NCBI RefSeq assembly: GCF_963667405.1
Contig: NZ_OY763408.1
Coordinates: 515,757 to 579,756 of the forward strand
Direction: 5' to 3'
DNA length: 64,000 nucleotides
DNA from: an uncultured Sphaerochaeta sp.
GTDB lineage: Bacteria > Spirochaetota > Spirochaetia > Sphaerochaetales > Sphaerochaetaceae
Shown here: positions 45,311-53,796 of the stretch, one piece after another
Numbering within the stretch: the first letter of the stretch is position 1
Layout of the letters: each line of letters opens with the position of its first letter
Notes under the pieces: model-generated
Databases searched by the model: none
The model's input: only the letters and a program-made list of their open reading frames with translations
What the model was told of the DNA's origin: nothing
Made by a program: the position numbers and the translations under genes

Positions 45311-45348
45311 TTGTAACCTAAGGCCTCGTGTCTTGAGGAGAACATTGC

Positions 45349-47892
45349 ATGGATGATGCCAAAACCCTGATCATAGTTGAGTCGCCCACCAAAGCGAAGA
45401 CCATCACGAAATTCCTGCCCAAGGAGTGCAAGGTGGTTGCCAGCAAAGGCCATATCCGTGACCTTCCCGAGGAACGCATGGCCATAGATGTGGATAAGGA
45501 CTTTGCCTGTGAGTATCAGGTGGTAAGCGGCAAGGAGAGCCTGATCAAGGAGCTGAAAAGCAGCCTCAAGGGAGCTTCCCGCCTGCTGCTGGCAACTGAT
45601 GAGGACCGTGAGGGGGAAAGCATCTCATGGCATCTTCTGGAAGTCCTCAAGCCCAAGATTCCCTACCAGCGGATGGTTTTCCATGAAATTACCAAGGGGG
45701 CCATCACCAAGGCTCTTGAGCAGGGCAGGGAGTTGGATGAGAATCTGGTCATGGCGCAGGAAGGCCGGAGGGTTGTTGACCGTTTGTACGGGTACACGCT
45801 CTCTCCCACCCTCTGGAGAAAGCTCTCCAACAAGAAGCTGTCGGCAGGAAGGGTCCAGTCGGTCGGTCTGAGGCTGACTGTTGAACGTGAGCGCCTGCGA
45901 CTGCAGTTTTTGCAGACTACGTACTACGATGCAAAAGCGGAGCTGCTCTCGGAGGCTCATCGAGGCTTTGAGGCGAAGTTGACCTCCTATCAGGGACAAA
46001 GTATTGCAGGAAGCAAGGACTTTGACTCAAACACCGGTGTGTACAAGGAAAAGACCAATACCCTGTTGCTGCAGAAAGAGCAGATCGAGGCCATTGTCAA
46101 GGAGCTCGAAGGGGAAGACTATCGGGTCGAGGACATCCAGCGCAAACCGTTTGTCACCCGTCCGAGCATCCCCTTCACCACCAGCACACTCCAGCAGGAT
46201 GCGATCAAGAAGTTGCACATCAGTGCTTCCGATACGATGCGCATCGCCCAGAAGCTCTACGAGAACGGGTTCATCACCTACATGAGAACCGACAGCCCCT
46301 CCTTGAGCCAGGAGGGAACGCATGCATCCAGGTCCTTGGTTGAATCCCTGTACGGCAAGGAGTATCTCTCCTCGTCCCCACGGTATTTCGCCGCCAAGAG
46401 CGCAGGGGCCCAGGAAGCGCATGAGGCCATCCGTCCTGCAGGGGAGACCTTTGTCCATCCTTCCGAGACCCATCTCCTGGGCAAGGAGTTGGCTCTGTAT
46501 GAGCTGATCTGGAAACGGACGCTGGCAAGCCAGATGGCAGAGGCGAAGAAGGCCACCACGACGGTTCGGATCAAGGCTGGTGCCGGTGAATTCACGGCAA
46601 CCGGGACGGAGATTGTGTTCCCGGGTTTCCTGCGGGCTTATGTGGAAGGCAGCGATGATCCCGAGGCAGCCCTTGATGACAAGGAGTCCTTGTTGCCAGA
46701 GCTGAGGGTGGGGCAGTTGTGCGAGCTCAAGTCCTTGGTATCCAGCGAGCACCAGACGAAGAGTCCTGCACGCTTTACCGAGGCTTCCTTGGTCCAGGAG
46801 CTGGAAAAACGGGGTATCGGGCGCCCGTCCACCTACGCCACCATCATCAAGACGTTGCTCGACCGCCGCTACGTGGTCAAGGACGGTTCGGCTTTGGCCC
46901 CTACGTTCATGGGGTTTGCCGTCTGCCAATTCCTGGAGACCAACTTCTCCCAGTTCGTGGACTATGATTTCACCTCCATGATGGAGGATGGACTGGACAA
47001 GATTGCCAGCGGTGAGCTGGATAAGGTTGCCTTCCTCTCCTCCTTCTATCTTGGCGAGAAAGGGTTGTCGAAGCAGAATGAGCTGCAGTTGAGCCTTGAC
47101 AACAAGGTAGCCTCAAAAACCTTGAGTCTCCCCCATATTGCCGAGGAGAATCCCATCATGATCGGTCCCTATGGACCGTATGTGATTGATGCACAGGCCC
47201 AGTTCATTTCGTTGCCCCAGGAATGGCTTCCCGGCAGTGTGACTGACGAGGACGTCAAGCAGCTCATTGCAAAAGGCAAGGAGAAAGCCAAACCGGTGAT
47301 ACTGGGCAACGGGCCTGTATCGGGGGCCCCTGTCCAGGTGCTCACCGGGCGTTTCGGGCCCTATTGGCAGGAAGGTGAGGGCAAGGAAGCGAAACGGGCA
47401 AGCATCCCCAAGTGGGTGCAGGATGCCCAAAAGACCGAGGACCTTGAGATTGCCAAGCGCTATCTGTCGTTGCCCAGGGTGCTGGGGACGGATGGAGAAG
47501 GCCATGAGGTCATTGCACACAAGGGAAAGTACGGACCCTTTGTGGCTTGCAATTCCGAGATACGAAACCTACGAAAGAACGACAGCGACCAGCATCTCTT
47601 CTCCATTACCCTTGAGCAAGCTCTCGAGCTGCTCAAGGAGGAGAAAACCCCTGCCAAAGGTGGGGGACGAAAGACACAAGCAAGAACGTCAAAAGCCTCC
47701 GTTGTGAAGGATCTGGGTACGTTCGAAAACGAGACAGTGGCATTGGCCACCGGTCGCTACGGCTTCTACTTGAAAGTCGGCAAGGAGAACATTGCCTTGC
47801 CCAACGAATTCAAGAAGGACGAGGCGAAAGCCAACTCCCTTACCCATGAAGAGGCCGTAGAGATCATCCGCACCAAGCGTGCAAAGGGTTAG
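45349..47892 (+). CDS. topA: DNA topoisomerase I
   Basis: Relaxes negative supercoils through a 5'-phosphotyrosine (EC 5.6.2.1). 847 residues: TOPRIM (~5-120; LIIVESPTKAKTITKFL and ATDEDREGESISWHLLE), the type IA core, and the active-site Tyr near 311 in FITYMRTDSPSLSQEG. The C-terminal ~250 residues lack zinc-finger cysteines and instead carry repeated basic Toprim-C-type units (GPYGPYVIDAQAQFISLP, GKYGPFVACNSEIRNL, GRYGFYLKVGKENIALP). GAGGAG precedes the ATG. The PIN-domain gene follows 12 nt after its stop. Confidence 0.97.
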   Translation: MDDAKTLIIVESPTKAKTITKFLPKECKVVASKGHIRDLPEERMAIDVDKDFACEYQVVSGKESLIKELKSSLKGASRLLLATDEDREGESISWHLLEVLKPKIPYQRMVFHEITKGAITKALEQGRELDENLVMAQEGRRVVDRLYGYTLSPTLWRKLSNKKLSAGRVQSVGLRLTVERERLRLQFLQTTYYDAKAELLSEAHRGFEAKLTSYQGQSIAGSKDFDSNTGVYKEKTNTLLLQKEQIEAIVKELEGEDYRVEDIQRKPFVTRPSIPFTTSTLQQDAIKKLHISASDTMRIAQKLYENGFITYMRTDSPSLSQEGTHASRSLVESLYGKEYLSSSPRYFAAKSAGAQEAHEAIRPAGETFVHPSETHLLGKELALYELIWKRTLASQMAEAKKATTTVRIKAGAGEFTATGTEIVFPGFLRAYVEGSDDPEAALDDKESLLPELRVGQLCELKSLVSSEHQTKSPARFTEASLVQELEKRGIGRPSTYATIIKTLLDRRYVVKDGSALAPTFMGFAVCQFLETNFSQFVDYDFTSMMEDGLDKIASGELDKVAFLSSFYLGEKGLSKQNELQLSLDNKVASKTLSLPHIAEENPIMIGPYGPYVIDAQAQFISLPQEWLPGSVTDEDVKQLIAKGKEKAKPVILGNGPVSGAPVQVLTGRFGPYWQEGEGKEAKRASIPKWVQDAQKTEDLEIAKRYLSLPRVLGTDGEGHEVIAHKGKYGPFVACNSEIRNLRKNDSDQHLFSITLEQALELLKEEKTPAKGGGRKTQARTSKASVVKDLGTFENETVALATGRYGFYLKVGKENIALPNEFKKDEAKANSLTHEEAVEIIRTKRAKG

Positions 47893-47904
47893 AGAAAGGA
47901 AACC

Positions 47905-49020
47905 ATGGCAAGACTTTTGGGAAAGCGACCTCCTGCCAGACATGTGGAAACGATTGCTACCGAAGATACGATTGAGCAACTTTCCAGTGAGTTTCGGCTG
48001 AGCAAGGAGAAAGTACAAAGCATTCTCAGGAGTGTGGGGATCAATCTGGAGGGAACGAATCCTACCAGTGAGATGGGGCTGTATCGTGAGGTCATCGCCT
48101 GCAAGGTCGGCGACAGATCCCGATTCACCCATTCCGATACCTCCTATGAGGCGGTATTGGATGAGCAACTACGCTCTTTTGATGAGATTTATGTAGATAC
48201 TGCGCCGATCATCCAGGAAGACTGGTTTCTGCACTTCGTCACCGATGCAGAACCGATCCTCAAACGGCGCAAGAAGAAACTGATCATCCTGGAGAAGACC
48301 CTTGAGGAACTTCACGGGCTGAAGGACAATCCTGAGAAGGACAAGGAAGTCCGTGTCCGATCCACCATCCGGCCTGACCTGATCCGTCAGCTTGCCCGCA
48401 GGGGTTTGGTGCGTATCGGGGATACGGGAAGCACGGGCATTGCAGATGACCACCTGGTCAGTCTGTTCGCCAGAATCGGGGCAGCGAAGAGCCTCTTGCT
48501 CATCACCCAGGACCGGGGACTGAGCGAGCGTATCGTCAGGCTTGCCCAGCAGCTGGAGCAGCACCCGAAAGAAGAGGTGAAGCAGCGCTGGTACCAGCGT
48601 CTGTTCTCCCGTACAAAGCCTGGTGCTGAGCAGTACGCCCACCAGATGGTGGTCTGCAAGCTGATCGAGGAAGGCAAGCTCAAGCGTTGCTACATCTGTC
48701 CCGAGTGCAATGAGAGCTATTATGACGACCTGCATGCTTGTGAGGGCATGGTGCTCTGCGGCCGGTGCTACCTGGATCTCAAGGAGCAGGAGGCGAAGCA
48801 GATTGCTGCCAACCAGAAGAAGCGTGATGCAGAGTTGAAGGCGGAGGAAGAGCGGCAGAGAAAGCTCGAGGAAGAGGAAAAGCGGATGGAGCGCGAGAAG
48901 CTCAAGCAAACCGTGGGACAGCGTGTGGAGATGCAGAAGAAGCGCTTCATCAAGCGTGCACTCCTGCTGCTTGCCGTCCTGCTTGTACTGGCTTTGCTCC
49001 TGCTTCTGCTGTTTTTGTAG
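47905..49020 (+). CDS. Tail-anchored PIN-like nuclease with zinc ribbon and coiled coil
   Basis: 371 residues in an unusual order. An N-terminal HTH-like part (~20-50) is followed by a PIN-like domain (~90-215) with acidic residues at EIYVDTAPII, KKLIILEKTLEELHGL, GIADDHLVSLF and LLLITQDRGLSERIV, the usual four-acid PIN layout. A zinc ribbon comes next (~265-295; CPECNES ... CEGMVLCGRCY), then a charged coiled coil (~295-340; KRDAELKAEEERQRKLEEEE) and a single C-terminal transmembrane helix (LLLLAVLLVLALLLLLLFL). This predicts a membrane-tethered RNA-cutting or RNA-binding protein facing the cytoplasm. It is cotranscribed with topA. I do not know a described protein of this architecture. Confidence 0.75.
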   Translation: MARLLGKRPPARHVETIATEDTIEQLSSEFRLSKEKVQSILRSVGINLEGTNPTSEMGLYREVIACKVGDRSRFTHSDTSYEAVLDEQLRSFDEIYVDTAPIIQEDWFLHFVTDAEPILKRRKKKLIILEKTLEELHGLKDNPEKDKEVRVRSTIRPDLIRQLARRGLVRIGDTGSTGIADDHLVSLFARIGAAKSLLLITQDRGLSERIVRLAQQLEQHPKEEVKQRWYQRLFSRTKPGAEQYAHQMVVCKLIEEGKLKRCYICPECNESYYDDLHACEGMVLCGRCYLDLKEQEAKQIAANQKKRDAELKAEEERQRKLEEEEKRMEREKLKQTVGQRVEMQKKRFIKRALLLLAVLLVLALLLLLLFL

Positions 49021-49043
49021 ACACCAACCATTTATCATTTTTG

Positions 49044-49072
49044 GCCGCCTGGACTTGTTTCGGGCGGCTTTT
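49044..49072 (+). terminator. Terminator of the topA operon
   Basis: GCCGCC and GGCGGC form a stem around a 13-nt loop, followed by TTTT. Confidence 0.75.
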
Positions 49073-49134
49073 CCATTCCCGATCCAGACAAAACGGTCCT
49101 GCTTTTTCTCCTGTACGAATTCTTGTTTCATTCG

Positions 49135-49187
49135 TTGACAGGTTGCAAAGGCGTGGTATACTTTGGTTAGGTGTTACGAAACACCTA
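49135..49187 (+). promoter_or_regulatory. Promoter and LacI-type operator of the sugar operon
   Basis: TTGACA (49135-49140), a 16-bp spacer and TATACT (49157-49162). Just after, TAGGTGTT-N4-AACACCTA (49168-49187) is a perfect 8+8 palindrome with a central CG, the hallmark of LacI/GalR-family operators. It covers +1 to about +19, so a bound repressor would block initiation. Confidence 0.8.
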
Positions 49188-49238
49188 CAGACAAAAAGTA
49201 GGTAATCGTACCATCAGCACGAAAAAAAGGAGAAAAAA

Positions 49239-50516
49239 ATGAGGAAATCACTGTTGAAAATGGTGGCTTTGAGCCTCATGGTAGTCATGGCAGCCGGATC
49301 AGTGTTCGGTGCCGGTACCCAGGAAACTGCGAAAGACGTAACAGTCAACATGTTCCAGCTCAAAGTTGAGATCAAGGATGCCATCGACGGCTATGCCGCC
49401 AAGTATTCTGCAGCAACTCCTGGAGTAACGGTCAAGGTGGAAACCCTTGGTGGTGGAGCAGACTACGGTGGGGCTCTCAAGGCAAAGGCCCAGGCCGGAC
49501 AGATGCCCGATATCTTCGTGATCGAAGGTCGTGGCGGCTATGATATCTGGAAGGACTACATTGCTGACCTCAGCGACCAGAGCTGGGTTGCGGATACCGA
49601 TCTTGCCTTCAAGGTGGATGGCAAGGTGTACGGCTTCCCCGTTGCAATCGAAGGCTATGGTTTGGCATACAATGCCGACATTCTTGCCAAGGCAGGGATT
49701 GATCCGGCTACGTTGACCACCCGCGCTGCGTATGAGAAGGCATTCAAGACCCTCGAAGCCAAGAAAGCCGAATTGGGGATTGACGCTCCTGTTGCCATGG
49801 CAGCCTCTGTTGCCGGCGGCATGTGGTGGGTTGCTGCCCAGCACAACCTGGCTACCTATTGGGGTGGCGGCCTTGACTTCAACGATACCAGCATCATCGA
49901 CATGGCCCTCGAGGGCAAGCTGGACGATGCACGGTTCCTGCAGTATGCAAAGTATCTGCAGTTGCTCTTCAAGTATGCTGACCAGAAGATCCTGCTGAAC
50001 GGCAGCTATGATGACCAGGTTGGTGCATTTGCCCAGGGCAAGACTGCATTCCTGCATCAGGGCAACTGGGTTGATCCCAACCTCAAGCAGCTTGGTGTCA
50101 CCTTCAAGGTAGGCTACGCTCCCCATGCATTCCTCGACAAGGAAGAGAAGGGTCTGTATCTCTTTGCTCCGAGCTGGTACTGCGTCAATGCAGAGAGCCC
50201 GAATGCAGAGGCTGCAAAGGCCTTCCTGACTGCAATGGCTACCACTGCCGATGGACATGACTACATGGTCAACCAGGCTGGTATGATTCCTGCCTTCAAG
50301 TCCGTCACTCTCCAGCCCGCTGGTCAGTTGAGCCAGGCTCTGATGGCTGCAAACGCCAAGGGTGGCAACTATGGGGTCTTCTTCGGAATGCTTCCTGACG
50401 GTGCCGGCCAGAACGTCTTCGGACCTATCTTCGATCTGTTCGCCCAGAACCAGAACAATCTGAATCAGTTCATCGCGGATATGAAGAAGGCAGTCGCCGA
50501 TCTTCCCAACATGTAA
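49239..50516 (+). CDS. ABC transporter sugar-binding protein (family 1)
   Basis: 425 residues with an N-terminal signal (KMVALSLMVVMAAGSVFGAG) lacking a lipobox Cys, so the protein is periplasmic rather than lipid-anchored. The mature part is a typical family 1 carbohydrate-binding fold (KAQAGQMPDIFVIEGRGGYD, VDGKVYGFPVAIEGYGLAYN, FAQGKTAFLHQGNWVDPNL). AAGGAG is 6 nt before the ATG. First gene of an operon with two permeases, a GH4 hydrolase and LacI. The sugar is unknown; the GH4 enzyme suggests an alpha-linked or uronic oligosaccharide. Confidence 0.93.
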   Translation: MRKSLLKMVALSLMVVMAAGSVFGAGTQETAKDVTVNMFQLKVEIKDAIDGYAAKYSAATPGVTVKVETLGGGADYGGALKAKAQAGQMPDIFVIEGRGGYDIWKDYIADLSDQSWVADTDLAFKVDGKVYGFPVAIEGYGLAYNADILAKAGIDPATLTTRAAYEKAFKTLEAKKAELGIDAPVAMAASVAGGMWWVAAQHNLATYWGGGLDFNDTSIIDMALEGKLDDARFLQYAKYLQLLFKYADQKILLNGSYDDQVGAFAQGKTAFLHQGNWVDPNLKQLGVTFKVGYAPHAFLDKEEKGLYLFAPSWYCVNAESPNAEAAKAFLTAMATTADGHDYMVNQAGMIPAFKSVTLQPAGQLSQALMAANAKGGNYGVFFGMLPDGAGQNVFGPIFDLFAQNQNNLNQFIADMKKAVADLPNM

Positions 50517-50529
50517 TAGCCTTGGTTCT

Positions 50530-50555
50530 TGCACAGGGGGCTCGTCCTCTGTGCA
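50530..50555 (+). promoter_or_regulatory. Intercistronic hairpin after the binding-protein gene
   Basis: TGCACAG and CTGTGCA with partial inner pairing form a stem-loop in the 82-nt gap, without a T-tract. Such hairpins commonly stabilise the upstream message so that binding protein exceeds permease. Confidence 0.55.
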
Positions 50556-50598
50556 GGGACCTCTGTTCGCTGTCCATATTGCCAGGGAGTATACAGAA

Positions 50599-51486
50599 AT
50601 GAAACAGAGCCGTGCCGTCAATATTCTGTTCGTGGCGCCTTGTGTCTTCGCCTTTTTCATGATCATCGTCATTCCGTTCTTCTTCGGTCTCTATTACTCA
50701 GTCACCGATTGGAACGGTGTCAGCAACAATGTGTCGTTTGTCGGGTTGAAGAACTTCAGGAACCTGGCCAACTCGCCGGACTTTGTCTACTCCTTTCTCA
50801 TTACGATCGGATACACGCTGATCAACATCGTTTTGATCAACGTCGTGAGTTTCATCCTCTCCTTGGTGGTCACCAGCAAGATCAAGCGGAGAAACTTCTA
50901 TCGGGCCGGTTTTTTCGTCCCCTACCTGATCGGGGGAATCGTGTTGGGCTACATCTGGCAGTTCATTCTGAACAACATCCTGGTGAGCCTGGGTACCACC
51001 TACTCGATCCAATTCCTGGAAACATCCTTTCTCAGCCTTCCCCATACGGTCATCTGGACCATGGCTGTCGTCAACACCTGGCAGTATGCCGGGTATATCA
51101 TGCTGATTTTCGTCGCCTCGATCCAAAGCATCCCTTCCTCCCTCATGGAAGCAGCGAATGTCGATGGGGCGCCCTACTTCTCCCGGGTCATCCATATCCT
51201 GTTGCCCATGATGGCGAATGCGTTCACCATCTCCCTGTTTCTGACCCTTACGACATCGTTCAAGCAGTTTGACATGAACCTGACCCTCACCAACGGTGGT
51301 CCTGCAACCAGATTCATGGACACTCCGGTCAAAGCCAGCCAGCTTTTGGCCATGAATATCTTCAATACCGCTACAGCCAACCGGATGGCTGAGGCCCAGG
51401 CAAAGGCAGTGGTGCTCTTCGTCGCACTGCTGGTGGTTTCGCTGATTCAGGTTTCCGTGAACAAGAAGAAAGAGGTGGAGATGTGA
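50599..51486 (+). CDS. Sugar ABC transporter permease 1 (MalF/UgpA type)
   Basis: 295 residues with six predicted helices (ILFVAPCVFAFFMIIVIPFFF at the start). The ATPase-docking EAA loop reads EAANVDGAPYFSRVIHILLP near residue 195. ATG 50599 has GGGAG upstream and starts MKQSRAVNILF, as in relatives; an earlier in-frame ATG lacks support. No ATPase gene is in the operon, so a shared MsmK/UgpC-like ATPase from elsewhere must energise uptake. Confidence 0.92.
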   Translation: MKQSRAVNILFVAPCVFAFFMIIVIPFFFGLYYSVTDWNGVSNNVSFVGLKNFRNLANSPDFVYSFLITIGYTLINIVLINVVSFILSLVVTSKIKRRNFYRAGFFVPYLIGGIVLGYIWQFILNNILVSLGTTYSIQFLETSFLSLPHTVIWTMAVVNTWQYAGYIMLIFVASIQSIPSSLMEAANVDGAPYFSRVIHILLPMMANAFTISLFLTLTTSFKQFDMNLTLTNGGPATRFMDTPVKASQLLAMNIFNTATANRMAEAQAKAVVLFVALLVVSLIQVSVNKKKEVEM

Positions 51487-52370
51487 GTGATACCGTCAAA
51501 TTGCGCAAGATTAACCGAATTCTGAAGCCTGAGATGGTAGTGTTGGAAATTCTGACGATCCTGCTCTTCATCCTGTTCATGTTCCCCTTCTTCATGGTGG
51601 TGCTGAACTCGGCGAAGACTTCCAGGGAGATCATTTTCAATGCGATCGCTGCTCCTGAATCCTGGAAACAACTGGGGACCAACGTCTCCCTGATCTTCAA
51701 TAATCCGACCGTCGACTATCTGGGGGCCTTTGTTGACAGCATTCTCATAACTGTCTTCTCCCTCTTGGTGATTGCTGTCTGTTCCTCCATGGCCGCTTGG
51801 GTGTTGGTGCGAAACAAGACCTGGTGGTCGACCCTGCTGTTCATGGCGTTCGTATCCGCCATGGTCATCCCGTTCCAGGTGCTGATGTATCCTCTGGTCC
51901 GTTGGATGCGCATAAGCGGGAATTTCATCAATATCCGCCTGCTGGGGACCATCCCGGGTATCGTGTTTGCATACCTTGGTTTCGGAAGTCCGCTTTCCAT
52001 CTTCATTTTCCATGGGTTCATCAAGAGCATTCCCTTGGAGATTGAGGAGTCGGCCACCATTGATGGGTGTCCGAGGGGCAAGATCTTCTTCAAGATCGTG
52101 TTCCCGCTCTTGCAGCCGATCATCGTTACGGTCCTGATTCTCAACGGGATCTGGATCTGGAACGACTACCTGTTGCCTTTGCTGGTCCTGGGTTCGAACG
52201 GTAGGGTGCAGACCATCCCGATTGCCGTTACCGCCTTTGCCGGAGCGTACCTCAAGCAATGGGACCTGATCCTTACGTCCACCCTGATCGCGATGCTTCC
52301 GATCATAGTTCTGTACATCTTTGCCCAACGATACATCATCAAGGGTATGGTTGAGGGTTCGATAAAATAG
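51483..52370 (+). CDS. Sugar ABC transporter permease 2 (MalG/UgpE type)
   Basis: 295 residues, six helices (VVLEILTILLFILFMFPFFM first). The EAA loop is EESATIDGCPRGKIFFKIVFP near residue 190. The GTG start at 51483 overlaps the stop of permease 1 (GTGA), so translation is coupled. It pairs with permease 1 to make the channel. Confidence 0.92.
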   Translation: MSDTVKLRKINRILKPEMVVLEILTILLFILFMFPFFMVVLNSAKTSREIIFNAIAAPESWKQLGTNVSLIFNNPTVDYLGAFVDSILITVFSLLVIAVCSSMAAWVLVRNKTWWSTLLFMAFVSAMVIPFQVLMYPLVRWMRISGNFINIRLLGTIPGIVFAYLGFGSPLSIFIFHGFIKSIPLEIEESATIDGCPRGKIFFKIVFPLLQPIIVTVLILNGIWIWNDYLLPLLVLGSNGRVQTIPIAVTAFAGAYLKQWDLILTSTLIAMLPIIVLYIFAQRYIIKGMVEGSIK

Positions 52371-52384
52371 AGGAGAGAGAAGAT

Positions 52385-53740
52385 ATGAAAATTGTTCTGG
52401 TTGGTGCTGGGAGTATCCAGTTCGGCTACGGTACGCTCGGGGACATCTTCAACAGCACCCAGCTCAGGGGTTGTGAGATTACCCTGCTTGATATCAATGC
52501 CAAAGCCTTGGAAGTTGTGTTGAAGACCTCCAAGGAGTTCTTGCTGAAGCACAAGCTGAACTACACAGTGAATGCCACTACTGATAGAAGGGCTGCATTC
52601 CAAGGGGCGGACTTCATCATCTCTTCCATTGAGATCGGCAACAGGTTCCAGCTGTGGGATGAGGATTGGAAGATCCCGATGCAGTATGGGGTGCACCAGG
52701 TATATGGGGAGAACGGGGGTCCGGGTGGAGTGTTCCACTCGTTGCGCATCGGCAAGGTTGTCCTGGAAATCGTCAAGGATGCGATGGAGATTTGCCCGAA
52801 TGCCTGGATTTTCAACTACTCAAACCCGATGACAGCCATCTGTACTACGGTAAAGCGTGCCTATCCTGAAGCCAAGTTCGTGGGCATGTGCCATGAGATC
52901 GGCTGGCTGGGACGTTGGTTGCCCCGCATGCTCAATCGCAAGCACGAGGACCTGCACTACAGGGCGGCTGGTTTGAATCATTTCAGTTGCATGATTTCGC
53001 TCACCGATCGCAAGAGTGGAATGGACCTCTACCCGGAGGTGCTCCAGAAGGCAGGAGCCTTTTTTGAACGGGAACCCGGTTACAGTGACTTGTTTGATGA
53101 GTACCGCAGGACAGGGACGCTCAGTGCAGCTGAGAAGTTTGACAAGGGCGAAACGAACCTCAAGAGTGCCTATGAATGGACTGACCGCCGCTTGGTGCAG
53201 TTCATGCTGAAGAACTACCATCTTCTTCCCATCACCACGGACAGCCATTTCGGCGAGTATCTGGGCTGGGCCTGGGATGTGGTGGATCATCGCGGCATTC
53301 TCGACTTCTACGATGTGTACAAGATCATGCTCAGCCAGGAAGTTCCTCATGAGATCCGGCTTGAGACCAGTGAACGGGTGATTCCGATCATTGATGGCAT
53401 CATCAGTGATGCAAACTTTGAGGAAGCAGCGGTGAATGTCCAGAACCTCGGGCTCATCGAGGACCTGCCGTCCTGGTTGGTGGTGGAAGTGCCGGCGATG
53501 ATCAACAAGAATGGGGTGAACGGCATCAAGATGCCCGATCTTCCCAAGGGGTATCTGGGGTTGCTTCGCGGGTATACCAGTGTGTATGACCTGACTGCCG
53601 AGGCAATCATTCATGAGAAGAGGGAGTATGCCATCCAAGCGTTGTTGGCCAACCCTGTGGTCCATCAGGCTTCGCATCTGGAGGCGATGGTGGATAGGGT
53701 GATCAGCAAGCAGGAGAAGTGGTTGGGGTATCTGAAGTAA
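52385..53740 (+). CDS. Family 4 glycoside hydrolase (NAD+- and metal-dependent)
   Basis: GH4 enzymes cleave glycosides by oxidation-elimination using NAD+ and Mn2+. 451 residues: an N-terminal Rossmann fold (MKIVLVGAGSIQFGYG), the NAD/sugar loop FNYSNPM, and the metal-Cys motif GMCHEIGW near residue 170, then AAGLNHFS with the second metal His. The tetrapeptide after Cys sorts GH4 clades: CHE-type is linked in the literature to alpha-galacturonidases and some alpha-glucosidases, CHS to alpha-galactosidases, CN to 6-phospho-glycosidases. The form here is CHEI, so an unphosphorylated alpha-glycoside, possibly a uronide, is the likely substrate. It acts after ABC uptake. Confidence 0.9.
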   Translation: MKIVLVGAGSIQFGYGTLGDIFNSTQLRGCEITLLDINAKALEVVLKTSKEFLLKHKLNYTVNATTDRRAAFQGADFIISSIEIGNRFQLWDEDWKIPMQYGVHQVYGENGGPGGVFHSLRIGKVVLEIVKDAMEICPNAWIFNYSNPMTAICTTVKRAYPEAKFVGMCHEIGWLGRWLPRMLNRKHEDLHYRAAGLNHFSCMISLTDRKSGMDLYPEVLQKAGAFFEREPGYSDLFDEYRRTGTLSAAEKFDKGETNLKSAYEWTDRRLVQFMLKNYHLLPITTDSHFGEYLGWAWDVVDHRGILDFYDVYKIMLSQEVPHEIRLETSERVIPIIDGIISDANFEEAAVNVQNLGLIEDLPSWLVVEVPAMINKNGVNGIKMPDLPKGYLGLLRGYTSVYDLTAEAIIHEKREYAIQALLANPVVHQASHLEAMVDRVISKQEKWLGYLK

Positions 53741-53747
53741 AAGCGAC

Positions 53748-53782
53748 AGCGGATGGGGGTATACTTCCATCCGCTGAATTTT
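53748..53782 (+). terminator. Hairpin between the hydrolase and regulator genes
   Basis: AGCGGATGG and CCATCCGCT form a 9-bp perfect stem around a 10-nt loop, followed by GAATTTT. It separates the catabolic genes from the separately promoted lacI-type gene. Confidence 0.7.
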
Positions 53783-53796
53783 GTATGCTGGGGCGT

